NCBI RefSeq assembly: GCF_023893635.1
Contig: NZ_JAMWYK010000003.1
Coordinates: 79,493 to 143,492, forward strand
From: Fructobacillus apis
Lineage (GTDB): Bacteria; Bacillota; Bacilli; Lactobacillales; Lactobacillaceae
Reading direction: 5' to 3'
DNA length: 64,000 nt
Below are positions 45,233-54,887 of the stretch, piece after piece. Position numbers and translations under genes: made by a program. Every line of letters starts with the position of its first letter. Within the stretch, counting starts at the first letter, position 1. A model generated the notes under the pieces. That model did not search any database, had not been told where the DNA came from, and was given only the letters and a program-made list of their open reading frames with translations.

Positions 45233-45589
45233 TTATTGCCTCCTAATATGGATATTCTTCTGGTCCATGAAGACCAGGTTGGCCAGCGTCAGGATCAAAG
45301 CGACCACAAAGGACCACCAGAAGGACGCAAAGCCAAATCCAGGAACGAAGAGCGCTGTCATTTCCAGCATCGCTGCGTTAATAATGAGCGAGAAGCTTCC
45401 CAACGAAATCACTAAAAGTGGTAAGGACAAAATGAGTAACACAGGCTTAATCAATCCGTTAAGCAGGGCTAAGATGATGGCAGCAACCGCCGCCACCAAC
45501 ATGTTGTCCAGGTAAAACCCCGTTGGAAAAAGTAAAGCACAGGCCAAGAAAACAGCCATGTTAATGGCAGCTTGCATTAAAAAACGCAT
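45233..45589 (-). CDS. YvlD / phage-holin-family membrane protein
   Basis: A 118-residue protein with four hydrophobic helices, starting MRFLMQAAINMAVFLACALLF. It fits the YvlD (phage holin 4-like) family, often next to hprK in Firmicutes. It has an extended -10 promoter (45619-45627) and GGAGGG. Probably the first gene of the hprK-gpsA unit. Role unclear; envelope stress is one suggestion for the family. Confidence 0.8.
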   Translation of the reverse strand: MRFLMQAAINMAVFLACALLFPTGFYLDNMLVAAVAAIILALLNGLIKPVLLILSLPLLVISLGSFSLIINAAMLEMTALFVPGFGFASFWWSFVVALILTLANLVFMDQKNIHIRRQ

Positions 45590-45618
45590 AGGCCCTCCTT
45601 AATATTTTTACTTTCTTT

Positions 45619-45627
45619 ATTATAGCA
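45619..45627 (-). promoter_or_regulatory. Extended -10 promoter of the YvlD-hprK-gpsA unit
   Basis: TGCTATAAT on the minus strand, 30 nt before the YvlD start codon. Confidence 0.65.
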
Positions 45628-45642
45628 AACTTCTGACAAATC

Positions 45643-45686
45643 AAAAACAAGCGGAAGGCCTAATCAAAGGGCTTCCGCTTGTTTTA
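45643..45686 (-). terminator. Terminator of the pst-phoU operon
   Basis: ACAAGCGGAAGCCC / GGCCTTCCGCTTGT long stem with U-run on the minus strand. Confidence 0.92.
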
Positions 45687-45695
45687 TACAGCTTT

Positions 45696-46370
45696 TTAGA
45701 TAAAGTAGTTATAACCTGGGTTCAATTCGATAATCTTACCCGTTCGCTTATAAACAATCCATTCGGCAATGTCCGTCGTGTAGTCACCAATTCGCTTGAT
45801 GTAACCGGCAATCACGAGATAATCGGCTGCTGAATCGACCAACTCTGAATCTTCCTTCATCCCGTCAACCGAGTCGGTACGGACTTTGGCAGCGGCATTG
45901 GAAAGCTGGTGGTTCTTCGCAGCGATTGCTTCGGCTCCCAAGGCATCATTCTTCACGTAGTAAGACATGACCTCAGAAACCATTGTGGCAACCAATTCAC
46001 CCATCTCACCGAGTTGTTCTTCAATGGCGTGGATGTGCTTGGTTCCCTTCACACGAATCGTTGACGTTGCGATGTTACGCGCTTGATCCCCCATTCGTTC
46101 CAAAACGGAAACGGCCTTCAAAATCGTGACGATTTCACGCAAGTCCGTCGTGACCGGCTGGTAAAGGGCAATCATTTCGAATGTCTTCTTTTCCAAGGCC
46201 GCTTCGCGTTCGTTGATCTTGTAATCGTGATCAATGATGCTGTGGGCACCTTCACGGTCGTGCTTAATAAAGGATTGAACGGCTGCTTGAATCGTCTTGG
46301 CAACCTGCTCACCCATTTCCGTAAAGTTCGTATCCAAATCTGCTAATTCTTCATCAAATAAACGACGCAT
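45696..46370 (-). CDS. phoU: Phosphate signalling complex protein PhoU
   Basis: A 224-residue all-helical protein made of two PhoU repeats (ERMGDQARNIA and KRIGDYTTDIAEWIVY). It modulates Pst transport and phosphate signalling. Last gene of the pst operon. No PhoR/PhoP genes are in the window. Confidence 0.95.
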   Translation of the reverse strand: MRRLFDEELADLDTNFTEMGEQVAKTIQAAVQSFIKHDREGAHSIIDHDYKINEREAALEKKTFEMIALYQPVTTDLREIVTILKAVSVLERMGDQARNIATSTIRVKGTKHIHAIEEQLGEMGELVATMVSEVMSYYVKNDALGAEAIAAKNHQLSNAAAKVRTDSVDGMKEDSELVDSAADYLVIAGYIKRIGDYTTDIAEWIVYKRTGKIIELNPGYNYFI

Positions 46371-46439
46371 AGTTTTGTCCTTTCTTATCCAGGATAACGC
46401 AAATCAAGCTTCCTGGCATAATCTCCCTAAAAACGATCC

Positions 46440-47204
46440 TTATCCAAAGCGGCCCGAGATGTAATCGGCCGTTTCTTTCTTCTCTGGATCGATGAAAATC
46501 TTTCGTGTATCACCCTTTTCGACCATGTTACCGTTCAAGAAGAAGGCGGTTTGGTCAGAAATTCGGGAGGCCTGTGAAAGCGAGTGCGTCACGATGATCA
46601 TGGCGTACTGGTCACGCAATTCCAACAACGTTTCTTCGATGTTGTGCGCTGAAACCGGGTCCAAAGCAGACGTTGGTTCATCCAAGAGCAAGAGGTCGGG
46701 CTTTGTTGCCAACACACGGGCGATTGAAACTCGTTGTTGCTGACCACCAGAAAGTCCGAGGGCAGACTTGTTCAGATTATCTTTTACTTCTTCCCAGATG
46801 GAAGCGGCCTTCAATGAGTCTTCGACGGCCTTGTCCAAGACGTCCTTGTCCTTCACACCAGCCAAGCGCAACCCGAAGGCCACGTTGTCATAGATGGAGA
46901 ACGGGAAGGGATTCGGTTGTTGAAACACCATTCCAATCTTCTTACGCAGTTCCACCGTGTCGGTGGTTGGCGCATAGATATCTTGTCCCATGAAATCAAA
47001 GGAACCGGTTACCGTAATGTTATCTTCCAAATCGTGCATGCGGTTCAAGGCACGGAGGTAGGTTGACTTACCTGACCCAGAAGGGCCAATCAACGCCGTG
47101 ATTCCCTTTTCGGGGAAGTCCAAATCGATGCCGTGCAAGGCTTCTTTCTGGCCGTACCAGAGCTTCACGTTTCGTGTTCTTAAGATGCTTTTTTCTTCTG
47201 TCAT
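46440..47204 (-). CDS. pstB: Phosphate ABC transporter ATP-binding protein (second PstB)
   Basis: A 254-residue ATPase. Walker [18 protein letters not shown], signature [16 protein letters not shown], Walker [13 protein letters not shown]. Tandem PstB genes are usual in lactic acid bacteria. It overlaps the other pstB by 4 nt. Confidence 0.95.
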   Translation of the reverse strand: MTEEKSILRTRNVKLWYGQKEALHGIDLDFPEKGITALIGPSGSGKSTYLRALNRMHDLEDNITVTGSFDFMGQDIYAPTTDTVELRKKIGMVFQQPNPFPFSIYDNVAFGLRLAGVKDKDVLDKAVEDSLKAASIWEEVKDNLNKSALGLSGGQQQRVSIARVLATKPDLLLLDEPTSALDPVSAHNIEETLLELRDQYAMIIVTHSLSQASRISDQTAFFLNGNMVEKGDTRKIFIDPEKKETADYISGRFG

Positions 47205-48043
47205 CCAAAATTACCTGAGATATAATCGTTGGTCAACTTGACCTTTGGGCGAGTAAAGATTTTACGAGTCAAATCGTATTCAATGACTTTTCCTTGGTGG
47301 AAGAAAGCCGTGTAATCCGAAATACGAGCTGCTTGTTGCATGTTGTGCGTCACGATAATGATCGTGTAGTGCTTCTTCAATTCGAGGAGTGTATCTTCAA
47401 ACTGTGCTGAAGAAATCGGATCCAATGCTGATGAAGGCTCATCCAACAAGAGAATGTCTGGCTTCAACGCCAACGCACGCGCAATCACCAAACGCTGTGC
47501 TTGTCCACCAGACAGGGCCAGGGCTGACTTGTTCAATTCGTCTTTGACCTGGTCCCAAAGGGCGGCTTGCTTCAGCGTCGTTTCAACGATTTCATCGAGC
47601 TTTTCCTTCGTGTACTTACCACGACGCGTCAACGGGAAGGTGATGTTGTCATAGATGGATTTCGCAAAGGGGTTTGGACGTTGGAAGACCATTCCGATGT
47701 GGCGGCGCATTTCGTACACGTCGATGTCCTTGGAGTTGATGTCCAAGTCACGGTAAATAATCTTTCCAGAAACGTCGGCAACATCGTCGTTCATTCGGTT
47801 CAGTGACCGAAGGAAGGTTGACTTACCAGAACCAGAAGCCCCAATCAATGACGTAATCTTATAGCGTTCAAAGGAAAGATCTCCTTCGGACAACGCCAGC
47901 TTATCACCGTAGCGCACTTGGAGACCTTCGGTCTTCAAAGCGACTTCGTGCTTTTCTTCGTTCATCTGGTAGATGAAACGTTCCGGTGCTTTATCGGGGA
48001 TAAACTCCGAAACCGGCTTTAAATCTTGACCTTTTTTCGTCAT
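47201..48043 (-). CDS. pstB: Phosphate ABC transporter ATP-binding protein (first PstB)
   Basis: A 280-residue ATPase with Walker [18 protein letters not shown], signature [16 protein letters not shown] and Walker [13 protein letters not shown]. An extra about 25 N-terminal residues precede the ABC domain compared with the other copy. Located directly after pstA. Confidence 0.95.
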   Translation of the reverse strand: MTKKGQDLKPVSEFIPDKAPERFIYQMNEEKHEVALKTEGLQVRYGDKLALSEGDLSFERYKITSLIGASGSGKSTFLRSLNRMNDDVADVSGKIIYRDLDINSKDIDVYEMRRHIGMVFQRPNPFAKSIYDNITFPLTRRGKYTKEKLDEIVETTLKQAALWDQVKDELNKSALALSGGQAQRLVIARALALKPDILLLDEPSSALDPISSAQFEDTLLELKKHYTIIIVTHNMQQAARISDYTAFFHQGKVIEYDLTRKIFTRPKVKLTNDYISGNFG

Positions 48044-48050
48044 GTTAACC

Positions 48051-48938
48051 TCACGCTTTCGTTAACTTCTTGTACAAAAGTTGACCGAGTCGCCGTGCTA
48101 AGAAGTTGAAAAGTAAGACAACAATAATCAATACGGCAGACGCTCCGGCAGAAACGGCAGAAATATCCGGCATAATTCCTTCGGAATTAATCTTCCAGAT
48201 GTGAACAGCCAGTGTTTCAGCAGGTCGGAACGGTGACAATGGCGATGCCATGTTAAATGGGTTCCAGTCGGTAAAGTCCAACGTGGGTGCTGATTGACCA
48301 GCCGTGTAAATCAAGGCGGCGGCTTCACCGAAGACACGTCCTGCAGAAATCACCACTCCGGTCACGATGGATGGAACGGATGCTGGCAAGATGATGTGGA
48401 TCACGGTTTCAAAACGTGACAAACCTAAGGCCGCACCGGCTTCACGTTGCAGGTTTGGAATCTGGCTCAATGATGTTTCGATTGAGCGCGTCAAAATTGG
48501 TAAGTTGAAGATGGTCAAGGCAATGGCTCCAGACAAAATGGAGAAACCGAGCTTGAACTTCACAACGAAAATCAAGAAACCAAAGAGTCCAACAACAACG
48601 GAAGGAAGTGATGACATCACTTCGATTGACGTCCGAACGATCGATACCCAGAGGCTGTTCTTCTTTGCGTATTCATTTAAGTAAATGGCAGCACCCAAAG
48701 CGATGGGAAAAGAAATGGCCATCGCTAAGATCAACAGGTAAAAGGAATTGAACAATTGAATTCCAATTCCCCCACCTGCTTCAAAGGAACGAGCAGCGCT
48801 CGTTAAAAAGTGCCATGAAAGGTGTGGTAAACCACGCACCAAGATGAAGGCGAGCATGGCAAACAACACGAGGGCGACGGAGCCGGCAATGGCGTAAATA
48901 ACACCCGTTGCGACTTTATCAGCAGTCTTTGCGTTCAT
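48051..48938 (-). CDS. pstA: Phosphate ABC transporter permease PstA
   Basis: A 295-residue six-helix permease. The EAA-like loop (EAGAALGLSRFETVIHIILP) that contacts PstB and the GEAAALIYTAG segment are visible. It shares one base with the pstC stop codon. Confidence 0.95.
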   Translation of the reverse strand: MNAKTADKVATGVIYAIAGSVALVLFAMLAFILVRGLPHLSWHFLTSAARSFEAGGGIGIQLFNSFYLLILAMAISFPIALGAAIYLNEYAKKNSLWVSIVRTSIEVMSSLPSVVVGLFGFLIFVVKFKLGFSILSGAIALTIFNLPILTRSIETSLSQIPNLQREAGAALGLSRFETVIHIILPASVPSIVTGVVISAGRVFGEAAALIYTAGQSAPTLDFTDWNPFNMASPLSPFRPAETLAVHIWKINSEGIMPDISAVSAGASAVLIIVVLLFNFLARRLGQLLYKKLTKA

Positions 48939-49861
48939 TACTTCAACTCTCCTTTACGTCCGATCCAGCGGATCAAAATGTTAAAGACAAGGGACATCAA
49001 CAACAAAATCATGGCCAATGACCAGAGGACGTTGTTTTGAAGTGAGCCCATGACCGTGTTTCCAATTCCCATCGTCAACACAGAAGTCAACGTAGCGGAT
49101 GGTGACACGAGAGAGTCGGGCATGTTGGCGGCGTTACCAATGACCATTTGAACGGCCAGGGCTTCACCGAAGGCGCGGGCCATTCCAAAGACGATGGCCG
49201 TCAAGATACCCGGTGTCGCAGCGCGCAAGATGACCTTGTATATCATCTGCCAGCGCGTTGCCCCGATGGCTAAGGCTGATTCACGGTAGTGACGGGGCAC
49301 TGCCTTCAACGTATCGACCGTCATCGACGTAATCGTTGGTAGAATCATGACACAAAGCACGATGGTTCCGGACAAGATACCCAGCCCGGTCCCTCCAAAG
49401 ATACTACGAACGAATGGCACGACAACCGTCAAACCAATCACTCCGTAAACAACGGAAGGAATTCCAACCAGCAATTCAATGACTGGTTGCATAATTTTAG
49501 CCCCCTTCTTCTTGGCTACTTCGGTCATGAAGACCGCCGTACCAATGGCGAAAGGCGTGGCAATCAAGGCAGCTAAGAAAGTCACTGCAAGAGAACCAAT
49601 AATTAACGGTGCAGCACCAACCCCAGGCATGCCAGTCTTTTTATCGACGACACTTGGGTTCCAGTTCTGACCGAACAAGAAATCAAAAAAGTTAACTTTG
49701 TTTGTTGTAAACGTCGCGAATCCGCGCGTGATGACGAATCCAAAAATCAACACGACGATGGAAGCGATAAAGAGCAAGGCTAAGATGGAGATGGCCTTTC
49801 CGAATCGATCCTGCTTGGTTGATAAGGACGTTTTTTTAATTTTTTCAGTGATTAAATCCAT
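48938..49861 (-). CDS. pstC: Phosphate ABC transporter permease PstC
   Basis: A 307-residue permease with an N-terminal membrane helix and a six-helix core. The coupling loop ESALAIGATRWQMIYKVILR and GMARAFGEALAVQMVIGN are typical. It follows pstS by 7 nt. Confidence 0.95.
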   Translation of the reverse strand: MDLITEKIKKTSLSTKQDRFGKAISILALLFIASIVVLIFGFVITRGFATFTTNKVNFFDFLFGQNWNPSVVDKKTGMPGVGAAPLIIGSLAVTFLAALIATPFAIGTAVFMTEVAKKKGAKIMQPVIELLVGIPSVVYGVIGLTVVVPFVRSIFGGTGLGILSGTIVLCVMILPTITSMTVDTLKAVPRHYRESALAIGATRWQMIYKVILRAATPGILTAIVFGMARAFGEALAVQMVIGNAANMPDSLVSPSATLTSVLTMGIGNTVMGSLQNNVLWSLAMILLLMSLVFNILIRWIGRKGELK

Positions 49862-49868
49862 TATTGAA

Positions 49869-50759
49869 CTATCCCTTTTGCAACTGCGTCACGTTTCCGT
49901 TTAGGTCACGGTCAATTTTCATCTTATTCACAGAAATATAGCCGAGTCGTTCGACATACTTCTTTTGGAAGGAATCAGACCCCATGTAGTCCAAGAACTT
50001 TTGAACTTGCGCCGTTCCCTTTCCATTCGTATAGATGTGTTCGTATGACCAGATTGGATAAGAACCGTTTTCAACGTTTTCATTGGTAGGTTCAACGCCG
50101 TTCACCGTGGCCATCGTTACGTCGTTTGACTTGTAGGCAAAGGCAACGTATGAGATAGCACCTGGTGTGGTCTTCACGATGGACTTAACCATTCCAGAAG
50201 AATCCTGTTCCTGGGCTTCCTTTGATTGGGCGTTGTTCATTCCCCACTTTTCAAAGGCTGCTCGTGTACCTGATCCCGCCGCACGGTTAACCAAGACAAT
50301 GGCCTGGTCCTTTCCGCCGACTTCCTTCCAGTTTTTGACTTTTCCAGTGAAAATGTCAGTCAACTGTTCAAGCGTCAAGTTTGTAACGCCAGTGCTTTGG
50401 TTCATTATTGGCACGATGCCGACAACAGCTACTCGGTGATCAACCAAATTTTTGGCTTCGATCCCCTTCTTTTCTTCGGCGTATAAATCAGAATTCCCAA
50501 GAGAAACAGCTCCCTGAGAAATTTGTGACAGCCCAGTACCGGACCCACCACCTTGAACCGTGACAGAAGTACCAGGATTTTGCTTTTGAAAATCTTCACC
50601 AGCTGCTTCGACCAAGGGTTGGAGTGCAGTTGAGCCGACCGCTGTGATCGGTGCACTGTTATGTCCGCTGTCTCTTGTTTGGTATGCATATACCAAAAGA
50701 GCTGCCAACAAAACGACGACAAGGGTCGTAATAATGGACCCGCGATGCGATCTTTGCAT
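49869..50759 (-). CDS. pstS: Phosphate-binding protein PstS, membrane-anchored, no lipobox
   Basis: A 296-residue periplasm-equivalent phosphate receptor. ITAVGSTALQPLVE (phosphate loop), GGGSGTGLSQI and NRAAGSGTRAAFEKW are conserved. ATG 50759 is chosen for GGGGAG upstream; the frame runs back to 50897 without a ribosome site. The N-terminus (RGSIITTLVVVLLAALLVYA) is a hydrophobic helix without the lipobox cysteine expected in Gram-positive PstS, so it is probably held by an uncleaved membrane helix. First gene of pstSCAB1B2-phoU. Confidence 0.93.
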   Translation of the reverse strand: MQRSHRGSIITTLVVVLLAALLVYAYQTRDSGHNSAPITAVGSTALQPLVEAAGEDFQKQNPGTSVTVQGGGSGTGLSQISQGAVSLGNSDLYAEEKKGIEAKNLVDHRVAVVGIVPIMNQSTGVTNLTLEQLTDIFTGKVKNWKEVGGKDQAIVLVNRAAGSGTRAAFEKWGMNNAQSKEAQEQDSSGMVKSIVKTTPGAISYVAFAYKSNDVTMATVNGVEPTNENVENGSYPIWSYEHIYTNGKGTAQVQKFLDYMGSDSFQKKYVERLGYISVNKMKIDRDLNGNVTQLQKG

Positions 50760-50810
50760 GAGCGTTTTTCTCCCCACTGAGTGCAAAAGATGTACTAACA
50801 ACAGAAAAAA

Positions 50811-50882
50811 TGTCCTAAACACCAATTGAATTATCTTAAAGGACAAACAATTTAACACGTTAAGGACAAGGCCATTATAACA
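50811..50882 (-). promoter_or_regulatory. pst operon promoter and repeated AGGACA elements
   Basis: An extended -10 TGTTATAAT (50874-50882) lies right after the recA terminator. Downstream, AAGGACAA occurs twice (50839-50846 and 50862-50869, plus strand), with an inverted TGTCCT at 50811. This arrangement suggests a regulator site, perhaps for a PhoP-like protein, but matches no consensus I can name with certainty. Confidence 0.5.
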
Positions 50883-50909
50883 AAAAAAGACGTCCAAGAC
50901 GTCTTTTAT
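50882..50909 (-). terminator. Rho-independent terminator after recA
   Basis: AAAAGACGTC TTG GACGTC with T7 on the minus strand; its T-run abuts the pst -10 box. Confidence 0.9.
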
Positions 50910-50941
50910 TGAATTTATTCAGTTATGAAATTGATAAATTT

Positions 50942-52057
50942 TTAAATGATTGGTTCGTCAGTTAAACCATCATCAGCCTTTGTGGCTGCTTCGGCTTGAT
51001 CTGATTCATCAGGACCAGCTTCGGTTGCCGCTTCGTCCCCAATGCCGTAAGCATTACGAACCAGGCGGTACAACTCTTCACGCATCGCGGCGTGTTCAGG
51101 ATCATCCAAGTACTCCTTGGCCTTTTCACGTCCCTGACCGATTCGTTCACCTTCGTAGGCGTACCAGGAACCAGCCTTATCCACGATGTCCTGCTCGACG
51201 GCCAAGTCAAGAATTTCTCCAGTTTGAGAAATCCCCTTTCCATACATGATGTCGACTTCGGCCACCTTAAATGGTGGAGCGACCTTGTTCTTCACGACCT
51301 TTACCTTCGTCAAGTTACCAGTGACATCGGAACCGTCTTTGATTTGTGTTGAACGACGGACTTCCAAACGAACCGTTGAGTAGAACTTCAACGCACGTCC
51401 ACCAGGCGTGGTTTCAGGGTTACCAAACATCACCCCAACCTTTTCACGAATCTGGTTGATGAAGATGGCAATCGTTCCAGTACGGTTCAACGTCCCCGCC
51501 AACTTACGCAAGGCTTGAGACATCAAACGCGCCTGCAACCCAACGTGGGCATCGCCCATTTCACCTTCGATTTCAACACGTGGAACCAAGGCGGCAACGG
51601 AATCGACAACAATCATGTCAACGGCACCGGATTGAACCAAGGCATCGGCAATTTCCAATCCTTGTTCACCAGTGTCAGGCTGTGACAAAAGCAATTCGTC
51701 CTTCTTAACACCAAGGGCTTCAGCATACTTCACGTCCAATGCGTTTTCGGCATCGATGTAAGCGGCCGTTCCACCGTTCTTTTGGATTTCAGCAACCGCG
51801 TGCAAGGCAATGGTCGTCTTACCAGATGATTCTGGTCCATAAACTTCCACGATACGGCCCTTAGGATATCCACCGACACCCAAGGCAACGTCCAACTTTA
51901 CAGAACCAGATGGTGAAGTGGCAATCTGTGTCGTTTGGTTGTCACCCAACGTCATGATGGATCCCTTACCAAAGTTCTTTTCAATTTTTTTGAGCGCTTC
52001 GTTCAACGCGGCTTGACGCCCGTCCTTCTTTGAGTCACTCGTTTTCTTTGCTACCAT
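50942..52057 (-). CDS. recA: Recombinase RecA
   Basis: A 371-residue recombinase. Walker [14 protein letters not shown], Walker [14 protein letters not shown]-like loops ([20 protein letters not shown]) and an acidic Ala/Glu/Asp-rich tail are present. AAGGAG precedes the start. It lies downstream of pgsA as in other Lactobacillales. No LexA box can be asserted upstream by eye. Confidence 0.98.
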   Translation of the reverse strand: MVAKKTSDSKKDGRQAALNEALKKIEKNFGKGSIMTLGDNQTTQIATSPSGSVKLDVALGVGGYPKGRIVEVYGPESSGKTTIALHAVAEIQKNGGTAAYIDAENALDVKYAEALGVKKDELLLSQPDTGEQGLEIADALVQSGAVDMIVVDSVAALVPRVEIEGEMGDAHVGLQARLMSQALRKLAGTLNRTGTIAIFINQIREKVGVMFGNPETTPGGRALKFYSTVRLEVRRSTQIKDGSDVTGNLTKVKVVKNKVAPPFKVAEVDIMYGKGISQTGEILDLAVEQDIVDKAGSWYAYEGERIGQGREKAKEYLDDPEHAAMREELYRLVRNAYGIGDEAATEAGPDESDQAEAATKADDGLTDEPII

Positions 52058-52163
52058 TTGAAAACTCCTTCTCGTCTATTCATAGTGTACGGATATGTTT
52101 TTGAAAAAGCAAGGGTTTTTCGAACATTTGTTCGCATTTCTTTTTCGCCCACCTAATGAAACG

Positions 52164-52187
52164 AAAAAAGCGCCTAATGCGCTTATA
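52164..52187 (-). terminator. Rho-independent terminator at the end of pgsA
   Basis: AAGCGC ATTAG GCGCTT with T6; the stem overlaps the pgsA stop codon. Confidence 0.85.
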
Positions 52188-52758
52188 ATCCGTCAGCAAA
52201 AACCGAGCGGTTTTGCCAGAAGTAATCAATTCCTGAGTAAACCGTAAAGATCACGGCAACGTACAAAAGAATTTCACCCAATGGGAAGTTCATGAGTGAG
52301 AATGGCCAATCCTTCAAGTACAAGAAGAGAATGGCAAACATTTGCGTGAATGTCTTAATCTTACCTGGCCAAGCGGCTGCTAATACCGTTCCGTTGTTTT
52401 CAACGATCAACGTACGCAATCCAGTAACCGCGAGTTCACGAATAACGATAACCGTCGTTACCCAGGCCGGTACTTGCAAGAAGGCCGTGAGGTAAATCAA
52501 GGCGGTCATGACCAAGAGCTTGTCGGCCAATGGGTCGAAAAACTTACCGAAGTTCGTAACCAACTTTTGGCGACGGGCAATCTGACCGTCCAAGAAATCG
52601 GTGATGCAGGCGATGGCAAAGACCAAGGCCGCCAACACCCAATTCCATTCAGGAAGTGGCATGAAGACTGCCGCTTCTTCTCCCGGCCATGAAAGCAAAA
52701 TCATGAAGACGGGAATCAAGATAATCCGAAAGATCGTTAATTTATTTGGTAAATTCAT
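52183..52758 (-). CDS. pgsA: CDP-diacylglycerol-glycerol-3-phosphate 3-phosphatidyltransferase
   Basis: A 191-residue membrane enzyme for phosphatidylglycerol synthesis. The CDP-alcohol phosphotransferase motif D..DG..AR........G...D...D is seen as DFLDGQIARRQ...GKFFDPLADK. ATG 52758 (MNLPNKLTIFRI) has AAGGAAG upstream; the frame back to 52833 lies in the intergenic gap and rodZ end. Confidence 0.95.
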   Translation of the reverse strand: MNLPNKLTIFRIILIPVFMILLSWPGEEAAVFMPLPEWNWVLAALVFAIACITDFLDGQIARRQKLVTNFGKFFDPLADKLLVMTALIYLTAFLQVPAWVTTVIVIRELAVTGLRTLIVENNGTVLAAAWPGKIKTFTQMFAILFLYLKDWPFSLMNFPLGEILLYVAVIFTVYSGIDYFWQNRSVFADGL

Positions 52759-52768
52759 TTTTTCTTCC

Positions 52769-53620
52769 TTACTTGTTGAAGTTAAAGAGAACAGACCAAG
52801 TGGTCGTGTTTGCTGGCAAGTTTGGTACATCAACGTGCTGGTTGTTCAACGTCATGTTGACGTGCGTGATGTTACCGGCAAGCACCGTCACGTTGGCAGT
52901 GTTAGCAGGCAATTCAACGCTTTCTTCCGCATCCTTAGCAATGTTCTTTTCGAACAAGACCTTGTTGTTGTTATCCGTTACCTTCAAAGTTGAGCCGTTG
53001 TCTTGACCCTTGATGACCAACTTGTGACCCTGCGTCAATGAGTTGGCAACATTGTAAGTCGTCTTCTTGGCGTTGTTATCCGTTTGTGGATTCTCCAACT
53101 TCAAGTTGTTTGCAGAAGATGAAGATGAAATGGATGAAGATTGTGGAACGGATGAAGAAGCAACGTGAACCGTGTCGTCCGATGAGTTGTTGTTAGCACC
53201 AGAGATGCGCGTAATTACAAACCAAACGACGGCCAAAACGGCCACCAAGATGATGGCCAACCAAATCTTTGGGATGAGGCCGCGGAAGCGTGACTTAAAC
53301 GTTTCCGTTGAGTTCACACCGGCACGGACGATACCGTCTTCGTCACGGTGTGCGTAAGTCAAATCGGAAGCGACGTATGGATCGAAGTCCACTTCTTCAA
53401 ATAAGTCGTCAGGGTTCAAGTCCACTGCCTGGGCAAACTTCTTGGCAAAGGCCCGTGTATAAAAGGGACTTGGCAACACATCGGAATCGTCTTCTTCGAT
53501 GGCTTGCAAGAACTTCGGTTGAATCTTAGTCATCTCACCGAGTTCTTCAAAGGTGTACCCCTTTTTTTCGCGAGCTTCTTTTAATTGTTCCCGAACTTCA
53601 CTTGTTAATTTTTCAACCAT
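52769..53620 (-). CDS. rodZ: RodZ-like membrane protein with N-terminal helix-turn-helix
   Basis: A 283-residue bitopic protein: a Cro-type helix-turn-helix (LKEAREKKGYTFEELGEMTK, residues 13-75), a charged linker, a membrane helix (about 122-142), a Ser-rich stretch and an outer DUF4115-like domain. It links MreB to the wall synthesis machinery in rods. The position between ymfH and pgsA matches B. subtilis ymfM. Four nt separate it from ymfH. Confidence 0.88.
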   Translation of the reverse strand: MVEKLTSEVREQLKEAREKKGYTFEELGEMTKIQPKFLQAIEEDDSDVLPSPFYTRAFAKKFAQAVDLNPDDLFEEVDFDPYVASDLTYAHRDEDGIVRAGVNSTETFKSRFRGLIPKIWLAIILVAVLAVVWFVITRISGANNNSSDDTVHVASSSVPQSSSISSSSSANNLKLENPQTDNNAKKTTYNVANSLTQGHKLVIKGQDNGSTLKVTDNNNKVLFEKNIAKDAEESVELPANTANVTVLAGNITHVNMTLNNQHVDVPNLPANTTTWSVLFNFNK

Positions 53621-53624
53621 ATTT

Positions 53625-54887
53625 CTACTTCTTTATCATAAAACGCGTGAGCAAACCATCAAATAAGGCCTGCTGACTGTATTCTTCGATATCACAGAAT
53701 CTAAACTGTGTTATTAGTCTCATTTTATCAAAGTAACTTAGACCGTACAAGGCTAAATCCTCGTCTAAAGCGAGCTTTGAGAGCCGGTCCATCGCACTGA
53801 TATTTTCTCCGATTAGGGCTTTTTTCAAGCGGGTAAAGTCGCCTTCGGCCCGTTTCAGAACGGCCTTTGCATCCCCGAAACGCTTTTGAATGATTTCAAT
53901 CTGCTGGTTCACATTTTCACCAGCGGAAAAGAACGTCACGAAAAAGTAAGGTCCGCTACTCTCAATCTCATAGTCGAAGTCATCCCCTAGCACACCCTTT
54001 TGATACTGTTCTTGATACCAAGCCGTCTGTTCGCCGAAGACGAGGTCGAAGGCGAATTCGGCCATGAGGCGTTCCTTCACGCGTTCTTCTCCAGAAAGTG
54101 GATGGGAAGCAAGTGGCAGGCCGGCCAGCATGGCCAATTTTGGTTGACTGATTGGGTAGTGTTTTGTTTCTTGCACTGCGATGGGTTCAATCGGCCGGCT
54201 GAAATTGTGCTGTTCAAGTGGCAACGCCTTCTTGTTGAAGGTCTGCTGTTTTTGTTCAATAAAACGGCGTAGGTTCTCTTGATCAAAATCACCAACAACC
54301 GTTAACACCAAGTTCTTTGGTTGGTAGAACCGTTCGTATACCGAATACAGCAATTCAGGGGTAATGGTGGCGATGCTTTCCTTGCTACCGGCGATGTCTT
54401 CACCGATGGCCGAATCAGGATAGGCTGCCTTTAGGATTCCTTGGTAGAGCATCCAGAACGGATCGTCGGCGTAGGAAGAAATCTCTTCTTCAATGATGCC
54501 CTTTTCTCGGTCGACCTTCTCCTGGGTGAAGTAAGGTTCTTCTACGAAGGTCATCAGATGGTCCAGATTCTCTTCTAACTGGCTCGTTGCCGTGAAGTAG
54601 TAGCAAGTCGCCGTGTTGGACGTAAAGGCATTGGCATCCGCACCACGGTCCAAGAAACCAACTAAGGCATCCCCATCTTCCTTATCAAAGAGCTTGTGTT
54701 CCAAGAAGTGGGCGGTTCCGGCAGGGACGGAAACGGTTTTACCCGTTTCATCCACAAAGGTATTCGTCAGTGAACCAAAGCGTGCCGTGATGGCACCGAT
54801 ACTTTGTTTGTAACCCGGCTTTTGGATTAAATTAACCGTGAGGCCATCGTTTGTAGTAAAGGTTAAACGTTCTTCTTTAAGAGTCAT
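53625..54887 (-). CDS. ymfH: M16-family peptidase-like protein YmfH (EF-P modification-associated)
   Basis: A 420-residue protein of the pitrilysin fold. The zinc motif HFLEH (inverted HxxEH) is intact in GTAHFLEHKLFD, and a downstream Glu pair (EKGIIEEEISSY) completes it. YmfH/YmfF proteins are annotated as linked to EF-P 5-aminopentanol modification in Firmicutes. It overlaps ymfF by 11 nt. Confidence 0.88.
   Translation of the reverse strand: MTLKEERLTFTTNDGLTVNLIQKPGYKQSIGAITARFGSLTNTFVDETGKTVSVPAGTAHFLEHKLFDKEDGDALVGFLDRGADANAFTSNTATCYYFTATSQLEENLDHLMTFVEEPYFTQEKVDREKGIIEEEISSYADDPFWMLYQGILKAAYPDSAIGEDIAGSKESIATITPELLYSVYERFYQPKNLVLTVVGDFDQENLRRFIEQKQQTFNKKALPLEQHNFSRPIEPIAVQETKHYPISQPKLAMLAGLPLASHPLSGEERVKERLMAEFAFDLVFGEQTAWYQEQYQKGVLGDDFDYEIESSGPYFFVTFFSAGENVNQQIEIIQKRFGDAKAVLKRAEGDFTRLKKALIGENISAMDRLSKLALDEDLALYGLSYFDKMRLITQFRFCDIEEYSQQALFDGLLTRFMIKK

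Noticed and set aside
46440-48043. Two adjacent pstB genes as a possible recent duplication
   Set aside because: The two proteins are well diverged, and tandem PstB is normal in lactic acid bacteria pst operons.
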